Positions 7,801-14,578 of a stretch of DNA of 64,000 nt are shown piece after piece (the first letter of the stretch is position 1; every line of letters starts with the position of its first letter). The notes beneath the pieces are model-generated. The model was not told the origin of the DNA. It was given only the letters and a program-made list of their open reading frames with translations, and did no database searches. This DNA is from Pinibacter sp031553495 (GTDB lineage: Bacteria; Bacteroidota; Bacteroidia; Chitinophagales; Chitinophagaceae), in contig JAVBLN010000021.1 in assembly GCA_031553495.1 (NCBI GenBank), positions 62,001 to 126,000 of the forward strand, read 5' to 3'. The position numbers and the translations under genes were made by a program.

Positions 7801-8739
7801 TCAAAGAATATCTTTCAGGCTTTCCAACTTTTCAAATTTAGCTTTTATACCTTTTATCGAGTTCCAATCAACATTAGAGATGAATTCGTTTTTTACATCA
7901 AATGGTAAATTATACCATAATGAGTTTCGAAGTATCTGGGCAAGTAACAATTTGTTATACCGGATTTTATTTTTTTCGTGTATCCATGATTGATTTCTTA
8001 TTTCTTCATATAAAGACGATAATAGACGTATTGATTCCTTTGCTTTATCCTCATTACTGATACTCCTTGAAGCAGAAGTTTCATTTAATCTTCTGTAATA
8101 AATAGAATGTATACCTGCTACATAATCAAATCGACTACCTAGAATAGCGGCCTTTGTAAAATATTCCCAATCTTGAGAAATGCGTGTTATTGGGTTCCAT
8201 GCCTTTATTCGCGCTAGTTTTGAAGCCGTATTTCTTTTCAGTAGATATGCATGTGGTGGAGGCCAATATCCTCTCAATAACTCAAATAAGTAATCTGAGT
8301 ACTGCATAGTAGGATTAAGTTGAGAATAAATGAGAATGTTGTTGTCAATAGATTCCACCATTTGCCATCCTGAATACGCAATATCTACATCAATGTTGGC
8401 TTCCAAAAAGGTAATCTGAGCTTTTAGCTTTCCTTGTATGATTGCATCGTCGGCATCAAGCCATTGTATATAATCCCCAGTTGATAGAGAAAACCCATAG
8501 TTACGAGCATTATTTCCTCCTTTTTCTACATTCTTAAATGCTTTAATTAAATCCGGATAGTTATTTTGATATTGTAACAAAATATCCCAACTGTTATCTA
8601 TGGAGAAGTCATCAATTAGTATAATTTCTTTTATATATTCTGCCTGGCTTAAACAAGAATCTAATGTGAAAGAAATATGCTTTTCAGCCTGATAAACAGG
8701 GATAATAACAGAGCATCTTTTTTGGAGATTGTTATTCAT
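7801..8739 (-). CDS. Family 2 glycosyltransferase
   Basis: 312 residues from the ATG at 8737-8739. The GT-A/GT2 fold is clear: nucleotide-sugar binding SVIIPVYQAEKHI at residue 10, IILIDDFSIDNSW at about 38, and the metal-binding DxD-type motif QWLDADDAI at about 93. There is no membrane segment, so the enzyme is cytoplasmic. It transfers a sugar from a nucleotide donor; acceptor unknown. It is 14 bases downstream of the SpaB_C-like gene and probably in one transcript with it, so the acceptor may be the locus peptide or a cell-surface glycan. The first possibility is only suggested by position. Confidence 0.88.
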   Translation of the reverse strand: MNNNLQKRCSVIIPVYQAEKHISFTLDSCLSQAEYIKEIILIDDFSIDNSWDILLQYQNNYPDLIKAFKNVEKGGNNARNYGFSLSTGDYIQWLDADDAIIQGKLKAQITFLEANIDVDIAYSGWQMVESIDNNILIYSQLNPTMQYSDYLFELLRGYWPPPHAYLLKRNTASKLARIKAWNPITRISQDWEYFTKAAILGSRFDYVAGIHSIYYRRLNETSASRSISNEDKAKESIRLLSSLYEEIRNQSWIHEKNKIRYNKLLLAQILRNSLWYNLPFDVKNEFISNVDWNSIKGIKAKFEKLESLKDIL

Positions 8740-8753
8740 AATGCACCAGATTT

Positions 8754-9653
8754 TTAAATAGCTTCCACCTTTGTTAACTTCATTTTAAAGTGTTCAGAAC
8801 AAAATACCTTAAGCATGTTTTGAATATACAACTGTGTTATACCATTCATACCCAACAGATCATATCCTGCAGATATTAAAAGCTGTATTGTGCGATCTCC
8901 TAAGTACATACCTGAATTATTAAAAAGAAAGGACCGAATGGTTGTGTAATGGAGATGTAAAATATCATCTTCTTCATTCTCCAATTCAATAGAGGAATAA
9001 TATTCCTTAATCTGCTCAATGTTTTTGTTGAAGCCTGCTGAAGAGTTTTCAATTACTTCATTATATAAACTCATATTATTACTTACATCCAGGCTTGCCT
9101 CAAGTGCTGAAAACAGTTGCGTAAAGTTGACAGGCAACTTATGATGAGCAATCATTTTCAGCAAAATTAACTGGATAAATAAAGTAAAAGAATATACTTC
9201 CCCTTCTTCAAATTGTACATCTTCATTATCTCCAAACCAGTCGAGTAATAAATTTGTAATTGATTGTCGGTAAAAAAGTAGCCCGGGGTATTTAAAATAA
9301 CTTTCCACAGGAATAAAATGAAGTAAGATGGAATTATTTCTTTGTGGCATCCATAACACTTGTCCCGGTTTAAAACTGTAACTCTCTGATTCCTTTGAAG
9401 GGTATTGTTCTACAAAGGCTTTTATTCTTTTCTCAATGTGGTTTATCGTTTCTGTAAAACGTTCGGATATTCCGTAAATAATTAATTGACAGTTTAGTTC
9501 ATTGTTTCCGTACAATTTAATCAATGTATTTATATCGCTATCTTCCTTATTCAAGTACATAGACCTTATTAGGGGAATTATACATTTTTTGATAAGTGTT
9601 GCCCATTCTTCTCGGGAATAATAAATGGAGAGTATTGCAATATTGTTTTCCAT
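8754..9653 (-). CDS. Hypothetical protein, weakly like SpaB_C / thiopeptide-type bacteriocin biosynthesis protein
   Basis: 299 residues, no signal peptide or membrane helix, acidic. I do not recognise it with certainty. The order of elements resembles the SpaB_C domain (C-terminal part of LanB dehydratases, also stand-alone at about 300 residues in thiopeptide-type clusters): an opening strand and helix AILSIYYSREEWATLI with IIPLIRSMY, a strand and helix NCQLIIYGISERFTETI, then a Pro-Glu-like block FIPVESYFKYPGLLFYRQ followed by ITNLLLDWF. In SpaB_C that last block is usually PExxRYGG followed by a helix. No LanB glutamylation domain is encoded nearby, so dehydration cannot be claimed. The gene sits between two glycosyltransferases in a tight leftward operon. 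The alternative is an unrelated helper of glycosylation. Confidence 0.4.
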   Translation of the reverse strand: MENNIAILSIYYSREEWATLIKKCIIPLIRSMYLNKEDSDINTLIKLYGNNELNCQLIIYGISERFTETINHIEKRIKAFVEQYPSKESESYSFKPGQVLWMPQRNNSILLHFIPVESYFKYPGLLFYRQSITNLLLDWFGDNEDVQFEEGEVYSFTLFIQLILLKMIAHHKLPVNFTQLFSALEASLDVSNNMSLYNEVIENSSAGFNKNIEQIKEYYSSIELENEEDDILHLHYTTIRSFLFNNSGMYLGDRTIQLLISAGYDLLGMNGITQLYIQNMLKVFCSEHFKMKLTKVEAI

Positions 9654-9679
9654 ATAGCTTTATGTCATTGGTACAAAAA

Positions 9680-10762
9680 TTATATTACACTTCGTTGGTG
9701 GTTGTTCCACGCAAGTACTGTCCCTTTTCCGAATCCGGTCTTGTTAACCTTTTCGTGCCTGGTTAAATATTTAATCATGGTTTGCTTATTAGTCAGTTCA
9801 GATAACAACAATATTATATCATCCCTGAGTTTTTCATCAGCTATTTCATAAAAATGAGTCCCATTTGTAGCGTCAATTAATCCCTCAGTAAAGCCAGGAG
9901 AATACATTAATTCTTGCATGCCGGAAGAATTTGTAAACCTCATAATATTTTCCTCCTTATTAAAATAAAAAGCTTCTTGTAATGGTTTCTTCAAAAAATT
10001 AAACCTATTGGAGGAAACCATTTTGCCAGTGTCCATTTTTTTTAAATGTTCAGCATAATTGATCAGGCCCACTTTTAATGCAGTATGCTCATATAGCAGA
10101 ATCAAGTCAGATTCGTAGGGGTTGATATATGCAACAAATATTTTTTTAAGTCCTTGATTAAGTTTTTCGTTGGCTATTCTTTCAAAACTGCTATGATGAA
10201 TAATATTGAGAAATTTTATATCCTCAATGCTTCTTTGCTTTTTTCCGGCTATAACCAAACGATCATATAGTTCAAGATCTTCAAACCCATAGCTTTTAAT
10301 ATTTTCATTATAGCCATTTATAGACAAAAAATCTTCTTTTTTGATGCAAAACCTTCCTATTGCATCCCGCATAAATGCATGGCCCGTCATAAAAATATCC
10401 CGCTCTTGTTGAAATGCTGCATTAATATAATCTGCAAATCCCACCCCTATAAAGTTGTCGGCATCCACATTACACAGAATATCACCTGTAGCCAATTTAA
10501 GACACATATTACGCGAATGACTCCTATCAAATATTGGAGGATCGGTAGTTCTAAAAATTTTTAAAATATCTCGTTCAATATATTCTTTTCCTTCAGCTTT
10601 TATCCACTCAAACAAGTTGTCTTTGGAATTATAATCAAGCACAACAAATTCAATATTTCCATAGGATATATTGTCACGAATATTCTTTAATAATGTCTGT
10701 TTTATATGATAAAGCCGGTTCATTGAAACCGTACAAAAAGATATTTTGTATTTGCTATTCAT
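9680..10762 (-). CDS. GT-A glycosyltransferase with galactosyltransferase-like C-terminal motif
   Basis: 360 residues from the ATG at 10760-10762. N-terminal strand KISFCTVSMNRLYHI, metal-binding DxD-type motif CNVDADNFIG (about residue 105), and the acceptor-side motif YGFEDLELYDRL (about 167), which matches the GxEDxD/E block of beta-1,4-galactosyltransferase-like and chondroitin-type enzymes. The last 130 residues are not recognised. The protein is cytoplasmic, with no signal. It starts the three-gene block GT / SpaB_C-like / GT, with gaps of 26 and 14 bases that imply co-transcription. Donor sugar and acceptor are not deducible. Confidence 0.8.
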   Translation of the reverse strand: MNSKYKISFCTVSMNRLYHIKQTLLKNIRDNISYGNIEFVVLDYNSKDNLFEWIKAEGKEYIERDILKIFRTTDPPIFDRSHSRNMCLKLATGDILCNVDADNFIGVGFADYINAAFQQERDIFMTGHAFMRDAIGRFCIKKEDFLSINGYNENIKSYGFEDLELYDRLVIAGKKQRSIEDIKFLNIIHHSSFERIANEKLNQGLKKIFVAYINPYESDLILLYEHTALKVGLINYAEHLKKMDTGKMVSSNRFNFLKKPLQEAFYFNKEENIMRFTNSSGMQELMYSPGFTEGLIDATNGTHFYEIADEKLRDDIILLLSELTNKQTMIKYLTRHEKVNKTGFGKGTVLAWNNHQRSVI

Positions 10763-10803
10763 GATTTATTACTACAGTTAATTGTTTATTCCCCAAGAAA
10801 TAC

Positions 10804-10995
10804 CTAAAATTCAAGAGAGTCAAGTCCCATTTCAATCCTTAAGCTATTTACATTAAGGCTGTCTTTTAAAGGATAGAACAAGTATTTACCGGTTGTATTA
10901 TCATAGTAGCTTTGTGTCCCATAAATTTGAACACCTTTCGTAAAAACATTAAACCTGTCAATATAAAGAGCATAATCGCCTTTGCTAATTTGCTT
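10804..10995 (-). pseudogene. Fragment of a DUF6624-like protein
   Basis: Read on the minus strand from 10995 to the stop at 10804-10806, the frame gives 63 residues without any ATG start and with an in-frame stop just upstream (10996-10998). Visible words are DYALYIDRFNVFTKG, QIYGTQSYYDNTTGKY and NVNSLRIEMGLDSLEF. These match, in order, the C-terminal part of DUF6624 proteins (LxDRxxVxxGxxQxYGTQ, then ENVxxRRxxxGLxxLxEY). The upstream half is missing, so this is a decayed gene. It fills the 323-base gap between the OmpA-like gene and the first glycosyltransferase. Confidence 0.55.
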
Positions 10996-11085
10996 TTAAT
11001 GATATATTTTAAAATATGTACTTCCATTCATAACCACAAAAGCAAATAAATTAAGACATCATAGTTGAGTATTTTCCCTTGCTTT

Positions 11086-12204
11086 TTACTCAAGTTTATA
11101 GTATTTATTTGTAATAATTATCTCAACTCTCCTATTTTGCTCTATTGGTTTTTTGGCTGTTGAAATGCCTCTGCCAACAGATGTTATTAAATTTTCATTC
11201 AGCTTCAAAGAGGATATTATATAGTTTTTTATTGCTATCGCCCTATTCAGAGAAAGCTTTTGATTATATGAAGCACTTCCGATACTATCTGTATATCCAT
11301 TGACTTCTATAAACGCTATTTTTTGAACATCTAGTTTTTCTAAATAGCGATAAAGCAAAGCAGTATCTTTAATCGAATAACTATCAAAATCAAAAAAAAT
11401 ATCACTATTCAATACTAATGTGTCATTTTTTTGAAAAGGTTTATTTGCTATTATCGGATTGGAAACAATTATGGATAGAGATTGTTGAAAATATTTATGA
11501 CGCACTTTAGCCGAATATAGAGAATCTAATCGAAATTGATAAATAACGCACTTTTCTTTTGAATGTGATACAGGTAAAAGAGAGAGATTGTCAATATAAT
11601 ATTCAACATACTTTTTCCCAGAATACCTTTGCGAAATACAAGAATTACTTTCGCTACTAAAATTGCCAAGCACCAAGACTTTCTCGTTGCCCATAGCAAC
11701 TATGCGAATTGATATCTGAACCCAATTACTTTTCTTAAGTGGGGAAATACTGTTTTGTCCAATCTTTATTGAATTATTGAAAGTCAACACGGTATCCTTT
11801 TGTAGAAAAAACAATGACTCACTAAAAAAAGCACTAAACAGTTTCGGATCAAATTTTATATCAGGTGAAAGCAAGTGAAATTTCAAATCGTATTCTTTCC
11901 CTTTTTCTAAAGAACAAAGCAATGGCGTTTGCCAATATGTTCTAATATTTTCCTTTTGCAATAAAACCAAAAAACCTAATGTATGTTTTCCTTTATAAAT
12001 ATTCGTGTTATTATTATCATATCCATAAGGCATGTTGTAAACTGAGTACCATGCAGCGGGAGAACATGGAATGTTTGCCTCACAATAATTTTCATCTTCA
12101 AAAGAATAATTAGCAACAAGATTCTGCGTATATCCATTATTAATAAAAGATATGAAAATAAAAAGAAAAAATAAGTCCAAAGATTTATTTTTGGGAAATT
12201 TCAT
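11086..12204 (-). CDS. OmpA-family outer-membrane protein with N-terminal carbohydrate-binding-like domain
   Basis: 372 residues with an N-terminal signal (LFFLFIFISFINNGYTQ). Residues about 30-215 start NLVANYSFEDENYCEANIPC, a jelly-roll-like module frequent in front of OmpA domains in Bacteroidota. The C-terminal 110 residues are an OmpA/MotB peptidoglycan-binding domain: FFDFDSYSIKDTALL, EVNGYTDSIGSASYNQKLSL, NRAIAIKNYI and EQNRRVEIIITNK. It probably anchors to peptidoglycan on the periplasmic side. It lies 49 bases downstream of precursor peptide A on the same strand, so it is probably carried on the same transcript; a role in immunity or surface display of the peptide is only a guess. 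Confidence 0.8.
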   Translation of the reverse strand: MKFPKNKSLDLFFLFIFISFINNGYTQNLVANYSFEDENYCEANIPCSPAAWYSVYNMPYGYDNNNTNIYKGKHTLGFLVLLQKENIRTYWQTPLLCSLEKGKEYDLKFHLLSPDIKFDPKLFSAFFSESLFFLQKDTVLTFNNSIKIGQNSISPLKKSNWVQISIRIVAMGNEKVLVLGNFSSESNSCISQRYSGKKYVEYYIDNLSLLPVSHSKEKCVIYQFRLDSLYSAKVRHKYFQQSLSIIVSNPIIANKPFQKNDTLVLNSDIFFDFDSYSIKDTALLYRYLEKLDVQKIAFIEVNGYTDSIGSASYNQKLSLNRAIAIKNYIISSLKLNENLITSVGRGISTAKKPIEQNRRVEIIITNKYYKLE

Positions 12205-12253
12205 ATAATAATTAAGGTTAGGTGCTTAGCTTACAACTAAGCACCATTGAAAA

Positions 12254-12541
12254 TTATGAATGGCAGGGAACGGATGTATCGCAACTATAAGAACAAGATT
12301 TTGCATAACCACTTTTAACTACACTAGTAGCATAATTACGTGCATAACTATCTGTATCCACACTTGAAATCTCTACAGTATAGGAGCTTGACGTACCGTT
12401 TGCATACACTTCTAACATTTGACAATTATAATAACAAGGTCTTCCATCTTCATAACCGCCGCCAATAATTTTTCTTAACTGTTCTCTTTGAAGCAATTCG
12501 CTTGAACCAAGCTCTAGCGCTTTTAATTTTAATTTTTTCAT
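12254..12541 (-). CDS. Double-glycine leader precursor peptide A (cysteine-rich core)
   Basis: 95 residues from the ATG at 12539-12541. The leader (residues 1-28) runs MKKLKLKALELGSSELLQRE and ends QLRKIIGG. It matches the GG-Bacteroidales natural-product precursor leader and is cut after Gly-Gly by C39 peptidases in known systems. The core of about 67 residues has five cysteines, in RPCYYNC near the front and KSCSYSCDTSVPCHS at the C-terminus, plus many Ser, Thr and Tyr. Odd cysteine number leaves one unpaired, or allows a dimer. No homologue of the core is recognised. The leader is almost the same as in peptide B (14289-14510). The PCAT at 16807-18993 is the likely processing exporter. Confidence 0.82.
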   Translation of the reverse strand: MKKLKLKALELGSSELLQREQLRKIIGGGYEDGRPCYYNCQMLEVYANGTSSSYTVEISSVDTDSYARNYATSVVKSGYAKSCSYSCDTSVPCHS

Positions 12542-12571
12542 TCCAAAATGTTTAATTATTTTAAATTAAAA

Positions 12572-12592
12572 CTTTATCTTTTATAGATAAAG
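12572..12592 (-). promoter_or_regulatory. Hairpin upstream of precursor peptide A
   Basis: CTTTATC, loop TTTTATA, GATAAAG: a 7-bp stem 31 bases before the start codon of peptide A. The same stem core (CTTTAT...ATAAAG) lies upstream of peptide B at 14544-14559. A role in mRNA processing or in raising precursor expression is inference. Confidence 0.4.
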
Positions 12593-12625
12593 AGTACCTC
12601 CCACTGTTTTACTCGAGTCTAAACA

Positions 12626-12904
12626 GTAAGGAAATATTTTAAATCAGCAACACTATAGATTTCAGGTAGCTGATAACCATTCGTAAAAAGTAGGTGTAAG
12701 TGTTATCTCCGTTTTTTTGCGCCATTTGTCCATTGCTTTTAATTTTCCATCTTGATATCTTAGTTCTCCATTTATTGGGTACTTAGTTGCAAGAATTTCA
12801 TAGTCTATTATTTTTACTTCACTTGATTTCAAACCTAAAAAATAGGATGTCATATTCGTACTGGTCAGAGTTTGTTTTACTAATAAGTAGAGAAACCTAT
12901 TCAA
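12626..12904 (-). pseudogene. Decayed C-terminal remnant of a VKOR/thioredoxin gene (duplicate of 14579-16219)
   Basis: The minus-strand frame contains LATKYPINGELRYQDGKLKA and then MDKWRKKTEITLTPTFYEWL before a stop. The intact gene has AEMYPLDNELKEQIEKIEAM and SNWCKKTEIKFTPTFFINGY. The Cys of WCKK has become Arg. A one-base deletion after TPTF shifts the frame so that NGYQLP... is read as EWLSAT and stop; downstream DNA (12626-12660) still resembles the intact 3' end (GGAAATATTTTAAATC). Only the last quarter is recognisable. The next 85 bases (12905-12990) hold a further in-frame scrap (KIYNTATLEPNLKNHFAI) that may be another remnant of this type. Confidence 0.75.
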
Positions 12905-12990
12905 TGACGTATTGCAAAATGATTTTTTAAATTAGGTTCAAGCGTTGCGGTGTTATATATTTTCGGCTTGGTTATAAAAGTTAGGTCGGA

Positions 12991-14229
12991 TTAATTAAGT
13001 GAAATAAACATTATGTTATCGTATTTCTTATTTGCGTTTTTTTGATAGTATTGCTCAAGCGTGTTTTTTAGAATTAATTTTAAAGAAGTAGAGTTATTCT
13101 CAAAATCATCGTCGTAGATTATTTTACCAGTCGCATCTACTAATATTATTTTAGGAACATAAAGAAAATGATAAAAGTATCGAAGTTCATTTCGAAGGTC
13201 CACCAATGTGATACAAGGGAGATTTATTTTTTTGTTTGATTTTTTAAAAATCTCAAAACTCTTATCAATACTTATGGAAAGGAAGTTAATTGAATCGTTT
13301 TTAAATAAATGTATTAATTCTTTTATTTTATCTGCTTCCTTATGGCAACCGGCACACCAAGTAGCCCAGAAGAATAAAAGAGTGGGTTTCCCTTTAAACC
13401 TGTGTAACTCAACTGTTTTCTTATTCTCATCAATAAATGAAAAATCAAATAGATTGGTTGCTGTCTTAAGCGCAGGTAAATTACCAAATGATTGTTCTTC
13501 TCTAAAACCATTATTGTCTAACGTAAATAAATAATCAAATACGGCTACCGCAAAATTGCCTTCTTTAACAAAATATGAAAGTTTTGAGTAATACAAAGCT
13601 AAAGAATCTGCTTGTATTCTTTTATGATAGTGATACAATAAGTAACTACTAAAAAAAGAGCTAGGATGCGCTTGTACATATTGTCCGACACGGTGACCAA
13701 TTATATTAAAAATTGAATCAAACTCAGCACCCAAAACATTTTCCTTTATTCTATATAAAGTACTATCACTTACTTTTTTTAATTCTTGAAATGCATTCCA
13801 ATTGTTTTCCCTAGCTTCTAGAATATCACTATTTTCTCTTTCCCAATGCTCTTTTTCTGTTTGGCTTTTCGATCCGGTTATTACAACTCCTGTCGGAACT
13901 TCATTTATGAGGGAAAAAGTAATTGATATAGTTGAAGGTTCCCCTAAGAATTTTATGATACTTATGTCTTCCCAATCTTTGGGTTTCTGCTTAGTTAACA
14001 AACGCATTTCATATACATCATTAAGACTCAATGATAAGGTGGTCTTACCATTAATGAATCTCACAATTTTAGTGCCTCCGGGACAACGCAATTCAAGTAT
14101 CCCACTTTCTCTATTTAAAACATGAATCTTTATTATTGTTGAATCGAAAAATTTGTCATTAGCCGAAGTGGCAAATGATGATAAGGATATATATATGCTT
14201 AGAAAAAGAAACGTAGAACATTTCATCAT
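12991..14229 (-). CDS. TlpA-like periplasmic thiol-disulfide oxidoreductase
   Basis: 412 residues from the ATG at 14227-14229 (MMKCSTFLFLSIYISLSSFA, signal peptide); the upstream frame extension would overlap precursor B and is rejected. The N-terminal 250 residues are a poorly conserved carrier region with helices. The C-terminal 140 residues are a TlpA/ResA domain with active site FFWATWCAGCHKEADKIKE and cis-Pro YVPKIILVD. The CAGC centre differs from CGPC, which may change the redox potential. It follows precursor B by 59 bases and precedes the decayed VKOR, so it belongs to the peptide locus. The likely role is reduction or isomerisation of disulfides in the exported peptides. Confidence 0.82.
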   Translation of the reverse strand: MMKCSTFLFLSIYISLSSFATSANDKFFDSTIIKIHVLNRESGILELRCPGGTKIVRFINGKTTLSLSLNDVYEMRLLTKQKPKDWEDISIIKFLGEPSTISITFSLINEVPTGVVITGSKSQTEKEHWERENSDILEARENNWNAFQELKKVSDSTLYRIKENVLGAEFDSIFNIIGHRVGQYVQAHPSSFFSSYLLYHYHKRIQADSLALYYSKLSYFVKEGNFAVAVFDYLFTLDNNGFREEQSFGNLPALKTATNLFDFSFIDENKKTVELHRFKGKPTLLFFWATWCAGCHKEADKIKELIHLFKNDSINFLSISIDKSFEIFKKSNKKINLPCITLVDLRNELRYFYHFLYVPKIILVDATGKIIYDDDFENNSTSLKLILKNTLEQYYQKNANKKYDNIMFISLN

Positions 14230-14288
14230 TACAAATTTTAGAACACACAGGCAAATCTGAACAAGAATCGCCTGTGTGCGACATACTT

Positions 14289-14510
14289 CTATCGAATACA
14301 GTGCCCATATTTTCCTGTATCTCCTCTTTCGCAATCAGAACCGCAAGTTTGATCTTTTCCGCAGTCATCTTTACTATTACAGTTACAGGCATCTTTAGGA
14401 ATATCACCTGCTCCATAATAATCATTACCTCCAATGATATTTTTTAATTGTTCTCTTTTGAGTAATTCAGATGCTCCTAATTGTAATGCTTTTAATTTTA
14501 ATTTTTTCAT
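14289..14510 (-). CDS. Double-glycine leader precursor peptide B (six-cysteine core)
   Basis: 73 residues from the ATG at 14508-14510. An upstream in-frame ATG would add 15 residues but breaks the leader pattern. The leader (1-28), MKKLKLKALQLGASELLKRE then QLKNIIGG, differs from peptide A at only a few positions. The core has 45 residues, highly polar, with six cysteines in DACNCNSKDDC, QTCGSDC and GHCIR. Six cysteines allow three disulfides, which fits the VKOR fusion 68 bases upstream on the same transcript. No core homologue is recognised. It could be a bacteriocin, a signal or a metal-binding peptide; sequence alone does not decide. Confidence 0.82.
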   Translation of the reverse strand: MKKLKLKALQLGASELLKREQLKNIIGGNDYYGAGDIPKDACNCNSKDDCGKDQTCGSDCERGDTGKYGHCIR

Positions 14511-14543
14511 TTTGAGAATATTTAAATTGTTAGGTAAAAAGTT

Positions 14544-14559
14544 CTTTATGCGCATAAAG
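14544..14559 (-). promoter_or_regulatory. Perfect 16-bp palindrome upstream of precursor peptide B
   Basis: CTTTATGCGCATAAAG, perfectly self-complementary, 33 bases before the start codon of peptide B and 19 bases after the VKOR stop. It parallels the stem at 12572-12592 upstream of peptide A. Confidence 0.4.
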
Positions 14560-14578
14560 GCATTTCTTCTTACGATTT

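Noticed and set aside
12662..12904. 80-codon ORF as a functional small gene
   Set aside because: It has only a TTG start, ends through a one-base frameshift relative to the VKOR gene, and covers just a C-terminal piece; listed as a pseudogene.
12254..14510. Lanthipeptide or sactipeptide assignment for the precursors
   Set aside because: No LanB/LanM dehydratase, LanC cyclase or radical SAM enzyme is seen in the locus; only a weak SpaB_C-like protein is present, so a thioether class is not supported.
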